NCBI GenBank assembly: GCA_003427395.1
Contig: BFEA01000261.1
Span: 598,038-653,331 of the forward strand
Length of the DNA: 55,294 bases
DNA from: Chara braunii
Lineage: Eukaryota; Streptophyta; Charophyceae; Charales; Characeae
Direction of reading: 5' to 3'
Position numbers and translations under genes: made by a program. Under the pieces are notes generated by a model. The model did no database searches. It worked only from the letters and a program-made list of their open reading frames with translations, and was not told the DNA's origin. Positions within the stretch are counted from its first letter, which is position 1. Each line of letters starts with the position of its first letter. This document shows, in pieces, positions 1 through 11,690 of the stretch.

Positions 1-289
1 TGTGTGTGTCTCTCCCTTTTCGATCGCCTTCCTTTTGAACTAACAGTCATCGCCTTTTAGAGCCTCTCGTCCCCATACCGGTGACGTCCATCGCCTGCGT
101 CCGCACGGACGGTTAACGCCCCCACCAAGGGGAGAAAGCTTAGATTTCGTCATCCCTCCCCCCTACGCACCCACTTTTGAGAGAAAAGCGTTGCGACGAT
201 TGTTGTATGGATTCGGTGTTGGTTCGGATGACCGGGAACGCGGGATCTTGCCCGTGTTCACCACGTACCTCCGATCATCTCATTTCGCT

Positions 290-590
290 ACCGACCTTCC
301 CCATCACAGATGACGACAGCGTCTACTGCGATGCGGACGTACGGCGCGCGCTGAGGNGGACAGAGCAAGTGTGTTGGCAAGACCCGCCTCGGGCTTGTGA
401 GATAAGGGGGAACGGGTTTGTGTTGATTGATCGCTTTGATTCCCCGACTCTAATATTGCCTTATACGGTTTTTAACGGTGTTGCCCTGGTCGGCCGCTCA
501 CGCCGCGTGGCGACCGCAGTTTGATTGTCGATGGTGTCGCCAGGGGGACTTGTGTTTGTGGCGACGGCTGGTCCTGGATTACGAGGGAGC
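290..590 (+). repeat. Dispersed repeat R1, copy 1
   Basis: This stretch resembles the reverse complement of about 19885-20185. Shared blocks include the region around 292-330, the run ending in ggttcccc/gattcccc near 440, and the ctggtcggccgc/ctggtccgccgc block near 487, at roughly 70% identity by eye. A frame through both copies reads FVLIDRF then SP, LIL and YT, so it could derive from a coding or LTR-proximal part of a transposon. No domain is recognised. One N occurs at about 357. Bases 1-290 hold nothing else I can assign. Confidence 0.6.
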
Positions 591-714
591 GATACGTTTC
601 CCCGAGATTTCCCGTAGTGCGGTGGCGCTGCCCGCGCAATTTCGAATTCAGATGCCGGCGAGTCCTCCCGCCGCTTTACCCTCTCGGAAACTTTCGCGCG
701 GACTCTGTGAGTCC

Positions 715-830
715 GACGCCGAGGCTTGAAGGCCTCGAACCAACCACCTCAGCAGCAAAGACCCGAGGGTTCGGCCACTTTGTGAGGCCGATGATGAGGC
801 CCGAAGGCTTCGAACCCGCCACCTATCCCC
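715..830. repeat. Short direct repeat with GAAGGCYTCGAACC core
   Basis: The phrase gaggcttgaaggcctcgaac (from ~720) recurs as gaggcccgaaggcttcgaac (from ~799), about 80 bp later. Each copy contains a short inverted repeat (GAGGC/GCCTC or GAAGGCTTC). Function unknown. The rest of 830-1155 contains hairpin-like words (for example CTCCCG, loop, CGGGAG near 1020-1040) but no gene. Confidence 0.5.
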
Positions 831-1158
831 CAAACCCCTGACGGCCGAAGTTTTGTCTTCCGCCGCCATGGCCCTCTCCCCTTGATGCCTTTTTCCGTCC
901 CAATGCATGACGGCAGTTCATTTTTGCGGAAACCTTTTTTTTTTGAGTTTATGGTTTCGGAGTGATCCTCCGCGACGACAGTTCGACTCCGAGAAAAACC
1001 TCGGCCAAGAAACGAGAGCCTCCCGTTCCGTCCGGGAGACTCAACCCTTACGGCCAAAAATCCTCGACCACGCCCCTCCTAGAACTCTGATCGGCGACCC
1101 CGTACGGGAAGCTGCGAGGGGGCGTGAGGTTGCGTATCACAGCCCTTACAGATTAATG

Positions 1159-1232
1159 ACCTCAATAGCTCAGTGGGTAGAGCTCTGATATTGTAACTTG
1201 GGGGTCCCAGGTTCAACTCCATACTATGCTCA
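1159..1232 (+). ncRNA. tRNA-like sequence (degenerate tRNA or SINE head)
   Basis: There is a good A box (tagctcagtgggtagagc, with a GCTC/GAGC D-stem) and a B box (ggttcaactcc) about 35 nt later, the spacing of internal Pol III promoters. A 7-nt anticodon-type loop ATTGTAA would give anticodon TGT (Thr). The T-stem and acceptor stem pair poorly, so a functional tRNA is unlikely; a tRNA pseudogene or tRNA-derived SINE head is the better reading. Confidence 0.6.
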
Positions 1233-1235
1233 TTC

Positions 1236-3410
1236 ATCATGTCTATATATATTGTTCGTCATATCTGCTAGGGATGATCCTCTGGACGGATTTGGTTGGG
1301 GGCGTGTGCCTTTCCTGCGGGATAGTTGATGTGGGATGGATGCTACTCTCTCGAGCCGGAGAGCGGTAAGGGGCTGTTTGGGTGCATGGTGATGCTGTGG
1401 CAGTCCTATGGTGGGCAGGGGTGCCTTGTAGGGAAACCAATGTCGAATCAAGAGGTGTGTCCTACTCTCGATGTCTGTAGACCCATTCTGGGGAGGTGGG
1501 TTATCAGAGGTTGGTCAGGGGTAGTTGATGAGGGTCGAGGTCTCCACCATTACCTCTGGTCGATTCTCCCTAGCGAACAGATGTAAGCAAGGCTCATTAG
1601 TAGCAGAGAGCAACCACGTACATGCATACAGACTATGATATCACACTAGCTCACATAACAACCAGCATATTCAACAACCAACAGTGGCCGTATATGAACT
1701 GAGCTGTGATAGGTTGGTGCTTAGAGGGGCTCATGGGTTAGACCTTGGTTAGCCGACCACTAGACACTGCCTATGGGTGCCCTTACTGCTCACGGGACTA
1801 GTTGAGAACTTTGCACCTAGCTCCCGAGGTACCTGTATAACGAGGCTTGTACGCTACGGGTAGTGCCTCAACTGGGGCTGAATGGGGGATCTCATTCAGC
1901 GTCAGTGCCCGCATCCGCTGTCTGGTCAGGTTGCTCCAGTAGAGAGTGATGTTCCTCGCATGAGGTAAGATAGAAAACGAGTGGGGGTGCGCCAGGAGAT
2001 ATATTGAGAGGGGTGGTAGGATAGAAGTCTTGTGAGTATGTAAAAAAAAAAAAAAAAAAAAAAAAAAACGAGTAGGTAGACGGCCACCATGTGCCCCCAT
2101 ACCCCTGTCATCAACTGGGCCCACTCTGGTCTATTTGTCATTGGAAGCAGACAATCCCTCCACGAGGTCCCCCCTTCAACCATACCACCTGCAGCACCTG
2201 CCGCCCAAAGTGAGGCCCTAAGGTAAACTAGACGTGATCATCCACCTCTTAATCCCCTTTCGATCGGTCTGTATTTGAACAGTTCATGGGTGCAGCAACT
2301 GAGCTAGGATTCTTAATCCCCTTCCTTCTGTCTCTCTTCCTTTTGAACCCGTACCCGGGAAGTTCACTGTCCAGAAGTACCCCTGAAGTATGAACCCCTT
2401 CTCTCTTCTCCCCTTTGTACGCTGTATGACATCTATATGAGCCAGGGGGAAAATAACAATTCGTATTCTGTGGCCTTGGCAAGACCCTCACACTTGCAGT
2501 TCAGCACATCAGCATTGAGATCCCACGCATAGTTTTTTTTGTTCCCGGACGCCGATCTTCGTAATCTATTGTCAGGAACGGAGAATCCAAGCAAGAAGTG
2601 CACCCTTGCCTCAGAAGGTGAGGTTGCACTTTGTGAGAAAACAACTAAAGGGAAAAAGAACTTGCACTTCAGACTGGTTTTCGTTTCGTTGCCCCTTCTT
2701 TCCTTTTCTGGTGTAGGGTCTCCATTTCTAAAGTTAAAAGGGCAATGACAGAAAAGTTGTGGCTCCAGTGGCCTTTCAGAAACAGATTCTAAAAAGATTA
2801 CAATGACACCCCCACTAGGGCTGTTTAGAAATGGTGAAGGAAAAGCCTGAGAATTGAGAAGAAGGAAAGGCCAGGTGGACCTCCTGATTCAAAAAGTTGC
2901 AACTCCACAGCAGGCCTTTCTATGATTGCATTAGCCAGCAGAAAACCATGCCACTCCAAGTGTCGGAGGATACTTTTTTCTAAAATTTGTTTTAAAAGGG
3001 TGGTGGCCACGAGATCTATCAACTCGTGGTCGGCCCCTGGTAATTTACTACTTTTCTTAGTGGTTCTGGAATCGAACTTGGTTGGAACCAGCACTGCCGC
3101 AGACCCCGATTTGTGGAACCTAACATTTTCTGCGGCCGATCAAATTGAACCTGTCGCTGCCCGGCCAGTATCGCCTCCTTGTCCACAGTCACAAGTTCCA
3201 GAGGAAGGTCTCCGGCAGCAGTGGTTGAAAACTGCTTGCTTCACCGCCTGTCACTACATTAAGAAATCTGCCCATGGATCAGTCTCACGGCCAAGCCCTC
3301 AATTCTGGCAGCTCTCTCACCACGGCTAGGAAAGTGGGCTTGCAAAAAGGCTTTCATGATTGAAAAAAACAAAAAAAAAAACAGTGTGTCAGTGTCACTT
3401 TACCTTTATA
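1236..3410. other. Gene-free stretch
   Basis: No coding frame longer than random expectation with protein-like composition was seen on either strand. It contains a 28-base poly(A) run at about 2041-2068, possibly the tail of a retroposed sequence, and otherwise unassigned unique-looking DNA. Confidence 0.5.
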
Positions 3411-3411
3411 A

Positions 3412-3533
3412 GGCCATACTCACACACCACGGCTCTCCTGGATGTATCTGGCCGCTTTTACAGCCAGTCCTGAGCGCATCTGACCCCAATTGCATCTAGA
3501 GATCAGATCAAAGCTCCTAGTGTGAGTATGCCC
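3412..3533. mobile_element. 122-bp MITE, copy 1
   Basis: Left end aggccatactcacac and right end gtgtgagtatgccct are inverted repeats. The interior carries a ggatgtatctggccgc block and an atctgaccccaattgcatct block that recur in the copies at 52107, 53181 and 53361. The length agrees with the other copies (122-127 bp). There is no coding capacity, so it is a non-autonomous DNA transposon. The left TIR is diverged beyond the first 13 bases, and no clear target duplication is visible. Confidence 0.7.
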
Positions 3534-3930
3534 TCACAGGTAAGAGGGGAAAACCCTGCCAATCTAGGAGGATCTCAGTGAACTTGGGCCTTTCTAAACT
3601 GCTGGCTCTGCTTGGTGGCACTGTCCCTTACAGCACTGAACTCTGAGAATCTGCCAGTCTTTCCCCTACTTCGTCTGCATTCACCACAGTGTCCAGGCCA
3701 GATACCAATGATAACCCCTTGTTCCTTGTGGCAGAAAACAATAGCCAAAGCCACCTTTCACACTCTGTTGCGTGGAGGCTTAGGGCCTAGTTGCACCACT
3801 GGCCTTCCTCATTTTTCCAAAAATTTGAATTATCTCATTCCCCACCTTTTCTCATTTTCTGATTTATTTCATTTTATTTTTATTTATTCTGAAAATTCTG
3901 AATTTCTTTGGAGTTGGTCATTCTTACTTT

Positions 3931-4095
3931 CGGCACACATTTTGACCCCGTGGGGGTAACGAAGTGCCGTTGAAATTTTCTCATTTTACTTAGCCTTTCT
4001 TCTTGACGGCACACTTCGACCCCATGGGGGTAACGAAATGCTGCCGAAATTTTTGAAAAATCAGACACTTCATTTCTCTTCACCTCCTCATCTAT

Positions 4096-4134
<39 letters not shown>

Positions 4135-4290
4135 TTCATTTATTATTTCTTTATTTATTTTCTGAAATTTTTAATTTGCGGCATGTTGAAACTTAGTGTG
4201 CGTATCTTGGTCTCTCCTTTGCCTTGGCACATTCTTGACCCCATGGGGGGTAGGGAAATGCTGCCGAAAATTCCAAAAAAATGAATATTA
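3931..4290. repeat. Array of CCCCATGGGG hairpin units
   Basis: Three units sit at about 3931, 4007 and 4225. Each carries CGGCA or GGCA, then a gaccccrtgggg palindrome, then TGCCG and a gaaatttt tail. In unit 2 nested arms pair: CGGCA 4007-4011 with TGCCG 4042-4046, TTCG with CGAA, and CCCCATGGGG 4020-4029 in the centre. Units 1 and 2 are 76 bp apart; a (TTTA)n tract lies between units 2 and 3. A diverged version of the unit is at 46.7-46.9 kb. Confidence 0.65.
4092..4140. repeat. (TTTA)n microsatellite
   Basis: About eleven uninterrupted tatt/ttta tetranucleotides. AT-rich TTTA-type sequence continues to about 4370 in the same low-complexity block. Confidence 0.9.
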
Positions 4291-4696
4291 GTTCTCTCTT
4301 CACATTTTGGTTACTTATTTCTTTAATTATTTTTATTATTTATTTATTTATTTTATTTTTTTCTCAAAATTTCACTGTTTATTTATCTTTCCTCCCGCCT
4401 CCTCCCCCCATGCTTTCTATTTTATTTTCTTGATTAGGTCACCAGTACCCTACCCTAACCACTCAAACTCCGGTTAGGGTTTTCTTGGGGGTTTTCTAGG
4501 GTTTAGGATTTTCCTAACCCCCCCTACTCCCCCTTTCCATTCGGGTACCCTGGACCCGAACCACCCTTCCCCCTTTGCGGGCGCCCCCGCTCGACTCACC
4601 AGCGCCGCCCGTCGCTTCCTACCGCGGACCCCCCCCTACGCCCTCCGCTCACGCGGACCTCCTCTGGCCCCCTCCAATCTGGCCCGTCACCTCCCC

Positions 4697-6700
4697 ATGG
4701 CCGACGGCTTGTCACAAGCCACCGACGTGGCGACGACCTCGGCACGGGGCCCCATACCCGTGTCGGCGGACCAGGGCCATCAGCCCCAGTGGAATCTCCA
4801 CACCCTCATCACCTCCCTCCTTGCGCCCTTACAAGCGCAGGTGGCGATTCTTGCCGCTTGTCTGCGGCAACTCCGGGACGCTGGTCGTCCTTCCTTTCCC
4901 CACCCTCTCTCTTTCCCTGGCTCCCAGTCCAGGTCCCCCGTCCTCTGACATGCTGGCTACAACTCCTCCTCCGCTGCCCCTGAACCGGCCATCCTGGTGA
5001 CCGTCCACGCTCCTAGCGCGACTGCCGCCACGGGTCAGACCCTCCCTCACTCTACCGGCGCACCCGCCCAAATTTCGGTCACAGGACCACAACCCGCTGC
5101 CGTGGTCTCAACTTTTACCGGTGCCCTGCTTCTCCCTCCCCTTCGCATGACCGCCTCGCCACCTAGCTCTTCCCCTTATGGGATGCCTCGCGCCGCTCAT
5201 GCATCTACTCCTGCCACTCCTCGCTCAATCTATGTTCGACGTCTCAAGGACGAACTTGCCTAGACCCGGGCCGACCTCGCCCTCTTACGCCTTCAGCCAC
5301 CCCTACCCTCACAAGTGGCCATGCCTTTGGGCGCACCCCCTTCTTCCTCTACCCTTCCTTCCATGCCGGCTCGCTTCCCTCGCCCTGCACCCCCTCCACC
5401 CCCATCCTATCTTCTTCCTATTCCCTCGGTTGCCACGACCTCTTCTACCGCAACTCCCTCGCAGCCTGCCGCTGTTGCCCCCCCGCTCCCCCATGCCCGG
5501 GCGTACAGTCAGTTGCACCCCTTTCTCCAGGACCTGCACCAACCTACTTAGCCGTAGCGCAGGCCTCTGCTCCTTGATCTCCTCGCCGCCAGACTGGTGG
5601 CTCACCACTCGTCCACTTTACGTACATTGCCTCATATGCTGGTACAGGGATATGCGTGTCTCGGTGGCTACAGTCTGCCACCTGCACGCTCCATCTCATG
5701 GGCGCCCCACCCTACACGACTCACCTCTCCACGCGCCTGCGTGGCGGTCCTTTCGACGCTTGGGAGGATTTCTACACCCACTCCCTTAGTGAGGGTCAGA
5801 TCCCGACCTTCATGGATTTTCAGGCTTTCCTCGAGGATTGCTTCGGAGCCCGACATGACGTGACTGGCGTCTTTGAGCGTATCGTCAGTACACGCTGGTC
5901 CGGCTCTGGTGGCGCTGACGGCCCGGAACGCCATATCCAGGTCTTTCAGGACGCCTGCCTCATTTGTGATGTGGCGTTTCTCCTCGAGGCTGCCCTCATC
6001 GATCGTTTCTTGGCCAGCCTTCCCCTTGAGTACCGCTCTAAGTTATGGAGGTGCGAGTTCACATCGGCCTTGCAGGCTTACGAGGCCGTTAGGTCCCATC
6101 AGCGGATGCGGGCCCGTTTTCAATCCACTTCCTCCTCCCAGCCTAAGCGTACTGGTTACGCTCCCTCCTCTCACGACACTTCTCAATGTCGTTTCCCTTT
6201 CCGCGGTGGCCCCCACCGTTGCGCGCAGCAGGGCCGCCACTTCTCGTGCCGCTTCAGCGCGCTCGAGTATGGTGAGGAGGACGTTGTTGCCCCGCTGTCG
6301 CCTGAGGGTGACCATAGCGACAACCTCAACCTCTACGAGGCCGTCCACTATCAGCAGGAGGACTCTACCCTCCCTATAGCCGAGCGCCTCCAGCTCGCCC
6401 TCTCCACCCTCTCCCAGGCATGCAGCCGCTCTGGTCACGCTGGCGCGTCGCCCCCCGAGGTCCCTCAACAGGACCTCCCTCAGGGCTTTGTCCCTCCTCG
6501 CAGTGTCCTTTCTACTGAGGAGCACGCGACCATTTTGGGCCGACGTGGGTGTTTGCTGCCACCATGACAGTCATACCTCCTCGTGGTGCCCTTACATCGC
6601 CGCCCTCGACCGCCACTACGCTGAGCTCTCTCGCCAACGTGGTGCTCAATCCCCCTCCGGCGCCTCGGATCCCCGCGACGCCTCCTAGCCACGATGCAGT
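4697..6700 (+). pseudogene. gag: gag remnant
   Basis: An N-terminal frame begins at ATG 4697 and contains a leucine-rich helix (WNLHTLITSLLAPLQAQV). A Pro/Ser-rich linker follows, broken by stops near 5261 and 5551. After a frame change, a frame from 5656 carries a retrotrans_gag-type domain: WEDFYTHS, FMDFQAFLEDCFG, FLASLPLEYRS and a C-terminal helix with LQAYEAV. Another frame change near 6540 leads to a zinc-knuckle remnant CHHDSHTSSWC, which keeps the C-X4-H-X4-C half but lacks the first cysteine. In the intact family this protein packages the element RNA in virus-like particles. Confidence 0.8.
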
Positions 6701-6918
6701 GTACACATGCGCCCTCCTCAATAGTCGGCTTCCCGACATCTCCATCGCGGTTTGCCCCTCTTGCTACTTTAGTTAAGGTATCGCAAGATCTGACAGAGTG
6801 TACTCAGCCCTCTATCGCAGTACCGTATGCGCCTCCGCAGACAACCGTCTCCCCCCTTACCCCTTTGCGACTACCGATGCGTCGAGCCATTCGCTCAACC
6901 CGTTGCAGTGAGTAGCTT

Positions 6919-7569
6919 GTGACTCGCGAGGACGTTGTGTCCTCTCTTCTGGACTTGAGCATGCTCCAGGCTCGCCAGGAGCGACTCACCCTACATGTCA
7001 CTGCACTGCGTCGCCTTCTCACCATCCTCTCTGACCCTGATCGCACCTTCCCGATCATTCCAGTACGACTGGGGATCTCCACGAGGGTGTACTCAGCACT
7101 GTGGGATTCCGGTTCTCAGGGCGACTTCATTCACCCACGTGTGGTGAAAGAAGTTCGTTTACCCACGACAGGGTCTCTGACTCTCATCTCTGTCACCCTA
7201 GGGGATGACAAAACTCAGCGCTTCTTCGATCAGACGGTCGCCGACCACCCTTTCTTCCTCACTCTCAAGCCGACTGATCGTCCCCCGGCGTCTCATCGCC
7301 ACCGCTCCTCTGCACATTTCGATGTGATGGAGACGGGGTACGATTTCATTCTTAGTACTTCGTGGTCTCGTCGGTTCTGCAGCACCGAGGCCGATTGGGC
7401 GACCAACACTCTCATTCTCAAAATGAAGTGTGGACAAACGTATCGTGTACCTTTTATAGGTACCACCGCGACACCACGCCCTGACCCTCCTCCCCGGGAG
7501 CCTTTCGTACCCGCACCATCTTTTATTGTCACCATCACCTCGCCTCGACAGTTCGCTCACTTCATCTGA
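6919..7569 (+). pseudogene. Aspartic protease region of pol
   Basis: A 216-codon open frame contains ALWDSGSQGDFIHP, matching the retropepsin active-site loop (D-S-G followed by F-I), and a second-half segment GYDFILSTSW typical of the flap and C-terminal region (usually G-x-D-x-I-L-G). The protease would release Gag and Pol proteins. The frame stops at TGA 7567-7569 and the same frame resumes directly into the RT region, so the stop is a lesion rather than a natural end. Confidence 0.8.
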
Positions 7570-8742
7570 CAGGTTGACGTCACCTTCTTTACGGTGAATG
7601 TTACGGATCTCTCGCACTATGATCCACCCTGTCCCGATGCCGAGCTCATCTCTCTGGAGCCAGATCCTCCTTCTATCTTCATGGCTCCCATCTCTACTTC
7701 TCTCCCTCCGCCGTCCGTCGATTCCACCCCGCTGTCGCGTGCTGACGCTGACGCTGAGGAACTCGCACGCTATACGGCCGACCTTGAGCCCGCAGTTCGT
7801 GACCTCATTCGAGAGTACCACGGCGTTTTCCCATCGTCGTTCTCGTACGTCGGCATCCCACCGATGTGCGACGTCGAGCACTCTATCCAGCTTGTGCCTG
7901 ACTATCGTGTTCACCACCAGGCACCCTACAGAGTCTCGATCCCCGAGGCCGCCGAACTCAAGCGTCCGTTTGAGGAGCTCCTGAGACTCGGTCTCATTAA
8001 ACCCAGCAACTCCCCGTGGGGTGCACCCGTCCTCTTTGCTCGTAAAGCGGATGAAACTCTTTGTCTCTGCATCGACTATCGTGGTCTCAACCGCTACACA
8101 GTTAAGAACAACTACCCCAGGCCTTGTTTCGACGAGCTGTTCGACCGCCTAGCAGGCAACCGCTTCTTTACGAAGATGATCTTCGTAGCGGTTACCATCA
8201 GATTCGCGTCGCTGCAGCGGACCAGCTAAAGACAGCGTTCCGATCGCGCTTCGGCCGCTACATGTTTACAGTGATGCCATTCAGTCTCACCAACGCACCC
8301 GCTACCTTCCAGAGGGCGATGAACGACATTTTCAGGGACATCATGGACTAGTACGTTCTTGTCTACCTCGATGATATCCTGATCTACAGCCGTACCCTTG
8401 AGGAGCATCTCAGACACCTCTGCGACGTCCTTGACCGCTTGCGCAGACATGGCTTCTACGCCAGGTTGAGCAAGTGTCGTTTTGCCCAGCACAAAGTGGA
8501 TTTCTTAGGACACTGCGTGTCTGACCAGGGTCTCCACACGGACGACGTGAAACTCACTACTATTGCGGAGTGGACTGTCCCCACATCCGCCAAGCAGCTT
8601 CCTAGGCCTCACTGGCTACTATAGTAATTTCATCCAGGGATACGCTAGGTATTCCTACGTCCATACCTCCATCCTCCTCCGAAAGAACCCGCCATGGGCT
8701 TGGACACCTCTTCACGAGGACGCCTTCCGCGCCCTCAAATAG
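7570..8742 (+). pseudogene. Reverse transcriptase region of pol
   Basis: RT motifs appear in order: the fingers segment [14 protein letters not shown] and CIDYRGLN, motif A ([11 protein letters not shown]) reached after a one-base loss near 8178, motif B ([16 protein letters not shown]) and the catalytic YLDDIL. A TAG at 8349-8351 sits just before YVLVYLDD. A frame change near 8600 leads into FLGLTGYYSNF, and TAG 8740-8742 follows a LHEDAFRALK segment. The family copies element RNA into cDNA; this copy is inactive. Confidence 0.92.
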
Positions 8743-9340
8743 CCGGTGATATGTGCACTGGTTCTTCACCTACCCAATTTTGATCGCCCTTTTATCCTTA
8801 CGACCGATGCGTCAGACTTCGCTGTAGGAGCAGTGCTTTCTCATATTTTCCTCTCCTCTCTTGATTTCTCTCATCCCCGCATCCCTCGCTTCCCACCCCC
8901 TACCCCTACCACTGCTTCCCGCCTGACGCCTACTCGTCCAGCTACTTACGAGTCTTCTATTGACTATTCTCCTACCATCGCTGAGGATGGCACTATCTAG
9001 TCCCGCTCAGGTGATTGTCCGATAACCTTCTACTCCCGTCAGCTCCTGCCCGCCGAGATAAACTACACCGTTGATGAACGTGAGGTTCTCGCAGTAATTT
9101 ATGTCGCTCGGCACTGGCGTCACTGCCTGCACGGGGCACCATTCACGGTGCGCACGGATAACTCTGTTGTCCAGGCTTTTCTGACAAAGTCGAAGCTCAC
9201 TCCTCAACAGGCTCGTTGGTGGCGCGACCTATCCGAGTTTAGTTTCACCACTAAGCACATCAAGGGTGAGACTAATCGGATCGCAGATGCCTTATCCCAG
9301 CGCTCTGACCATGATCTGGAGCAGATCCAGCTCGTTGCCA
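8743..9340 (+). pseudogene. RNase H region of pol
   Basis: The frame shows FILTTDASDFAVGAVL (first catalytic Asp), an insertion-like Ser/Pro-rich stretch, stop TAG 8998-9000, then NYTVDEREVLAVIYVARHWR (catalytic Glu region) and TVRTDNSVVQAF (Asp), ending in IADALSQR. The order and spacing fit Ty3/gypsy RNase H, which degrades the RNA strand during reverse transcription. Confidence 0.88.
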
Positions 9341-10576
9341 TCTCGGTCACCACCGTCCACCACTCGGTGATCGACGAGTTTTGCACTCAGTACCGCCACT
9401 ACCCCGACTATCGCGACATCCATGCGACCCTTCGGAGTGGCAAGACTGTCCCGAACTACTCTCTCGGGGACAACGGTCTTGTGTACTGGCACGGTTCACA
9501 GGGCACCAGAGAGCCCCGCATTTGCGTTCCCTCCACTGGACAACTACGTGTCTAGGCAGTCGCAAAGTTTCATGATCAGAGGCAGCCGCCGGTCATATGG
9601 GCTTCCACAAGACGTTGGCTCGTGTGAGCCGCCTGTACGTTTGGCCGAAGCGCAAGGACTTTGTGAAGGACCACATCGCAGAGTGTCCCACCTGTCAGGA
9701 GGCGAACAGTGCGAACCACATGCCTAATAGTTTGCTCCAGCCTCTTCCTATCCCTGAGGGTCGTTGGCAGTCCATCTCGATGGACTTTATCGGTCCTCTT
9801 CGTCCTCGGACCCCCCGCGGTCATGATGCTATCCTGGTCGTCGTCGACCACTTCACAAAGTGCGCATGCTTTCTTTCGTGTCACTATGTCATCAGTGCAT
9901 GTGAGGTCGCTGACATCGTGACCACGGCTTACCTCTGAGCATCATATCTGACCATGACCCGCGCTTTACCAACCGATTCTGGCGATGGCTCCACGAGGTG
10001 TACGACACCCAGCTCCGCTTCTCCTCGTCTTACCATCCCCAGACTGATGGTCAGACCGAGGTCACAAACATGACTCTCGGGGATATTCTCCGAAAGATTG
10101 TTCGTGACAGCCAGTAGTGGGATATCCATTTTGCCCATGTGGAGATAGCCTACAACCACGTCGTCTCGCCAACCACGGGGATGTTGCCTTACTATTGCGA
10201 CCTCGACTATCACCCTCGTGTTCTTGCAGACTTCCTTCGACCGTCAAAGATGCACCCCGACACAAGTTGTCCCGCGCTGGATGATTGGGTTGCACACATG
10301 ACGTCGATCATGAAGATCGCGCGTGAGCACATAACCTCTTCCCAGACTCGCATAGCAGCACGTGTGAACCGATTGAGGTTGGATCATCCATTCAAAGTCG
10401 GTGATGATGTGCTTATCGACGCCCGCCACCTAAAGCTCGAAGCGGACACGCTTCGCAAGTTTTGGCTTCGCTTCTTTGGCTCATGCCGCATTCTCCAGGC
10501 CGTCGGTTCTGATACAACTTCTAGCCCGGTCAACTTCCGTGTAAAGCTACCCGACTACCTACGCCAGACTTGTTAA
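9341..10576 (+). pseudogene. Integrase remnant
   Basis: The zinc-binding HHCC segment is split by TAG 9553-9555 and a frame change near 9580; its second half reads GFHKTLARVSRLYVW and ends in CPTC. The catalytic core has MDFIGPL (first Asp), ISDHDPRFT (second Asp) after a frame change near 9935, and YHPQTDGQTE (Glu). A TAG at 10115-10117 breaks the following helix before WDIHFAHVEIAYN. The C-terminal part has the VGDDVLI and FRVKLPDYLR segments of the SH3-like region. Confidence 0.9.
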
Positions 10577-10977
10577 CACGATGTTTCGTCGGACGACCAT
10601 ACGAGCGCCCTCCACCCATCATGGTGGACGACCACGAGGAATTCCTCGTTTCAGATATCATCGGTCGCCGAGTCACCGAAGACAACCCTCCTCACGTCGA
10701 GTATCTCGTATGTTGGAAGGGTTACCCTGATGAGGAGGTTACCTGGGGGCCCCTCGAGCACTTGCAGCACACTCGCATGTTGGTGCGTGCCTATGACCGT
10801 GCTCGTCGTGCTAGGTTGACTGCTCCTCCTCAACCCATTGACCCTCCTCCTTCTCCCTCGGCTGAGGAGACCGCTAAAGTCGAGCCTGCTCCATCTGAGG
10901 CAGACCTTCAGCAGCAGTCGGATGCTTTTAAGCGTCCACAACGCACTCGCCGTCGTCCTGCTCGATACGACGATTGA
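10577..10977 (+). pseudogene. Integrase C-terminal chromodomain
   Basis: After a frame change near 10590, RPYERPPP leads into a chromodomain: EEFLVSDIIGRRV, VEYLVCWKGYPDEEVTW and GPLEHL. Aromatic positions expected for the methyl-lysine cage are present (F of EEF, W of CWKGY, W of VTW). In chromoviruses this module steers integration to chromatin marked by histone methylation. A Pro/Glu tail and a basic RTRRRPARYDD end follow, with the stop at 10975-10977. Confidence 0.9.
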
Positions 10978-11690
10978 CTTTGACTTATCTTCCCACATCT
11001 TTGACTTCTCAGTACTCCATCCACTCCAGTTTTGCCACTTCCACTCGTCGACGTTGCGGCTCTTCCTTGACGGCATTCCGGACTTCTCATCATCGACGTC
11101 ATCGGCAGCTTCATGGACTTCGTCATGATCAGCTCTGCCTACTTCAGATGTTGTCACTCTCTTACCACCTTACCCCGTACAGTACTCGGGTTGTGTCGCA
11201 TGATGGTCTCCCTTCGTCGGGTTCCTCTGAGTTGGACTTTCCCTTAGTATACGCATAGGCATCGGAACCGTAGCGTTGCCTTGGCTTCCCAACTTACGGT
11301 CCTAGCTCCAACTTTCCCCACTTTAGGAATCATTTGCATGATTCCCTTACCCATCACTTTTTCTACCCTCTGTCGGCCCTCACGCCCTAGTTAGGCAGCC
11401 TTGCATGCTACATCTAGGTGTGCCCAGTATACCAGGCTCCCTTATTCCCTTGCATGGTCGACCCTCCACAGCAGTCATTCCTTTAGTCGAGCATTACCCG
11501 CCCTGATGGTCTATCTGTTAGGGTCATTGGTTTTGTTAGTCTTGATTGCTGACGGGTGTTTCTCCCCACCAACAAACTTGAACCATTATATGGGGGTACA
11601 TCAAGAATTTCATATGACTAGCAATGGTTCACTTTGACATTGTAAGCTTACGTTTTCGCAAAAAAAAAAAAAGGAAAGGGAATGAGTTCA

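Larger units (their letters stand above)
4570..11690 (+). mobile_element. Decayed Ty3/gypsy chromovirus
   Basis: Coding remnants run in the Metaviridae order gag, protease, reverse transcriptase, RNase H, integrase, chromodomain, all on the + strand between about 4697 and 10977. At least six in-frame stops and six frame changes separate them, so the copy cannot be autonomous. I did not find matching LTRs, a primer-binding site or flanking duplications. A purine run at about 11658-11684 could be a polypurine tract, and the end coordinates are therefore approximate. Upstream, 4440-4520 contains telobox-like taggg/ttaggg words. Bases 10978-11690 look like non-coding 3' sequence of the element. 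Confidence 0.9.

Noticed and set aside
1159-1232. Functional tRNA-Thr gene
   Set aside because: A and B boxes are good but T and acceptor stems do not pair.
4440-4520. Telomere-related array
   Set aside because: Only isolated taggg/ttaggg words; more likely telobox-like motifs in the retroelement leader.
10978-11690. 3' LTR of the chromovirus
   Set aside because: No matching copy found upstream of gag at 2.7-4.6 kb; a purine run alone is not enough.
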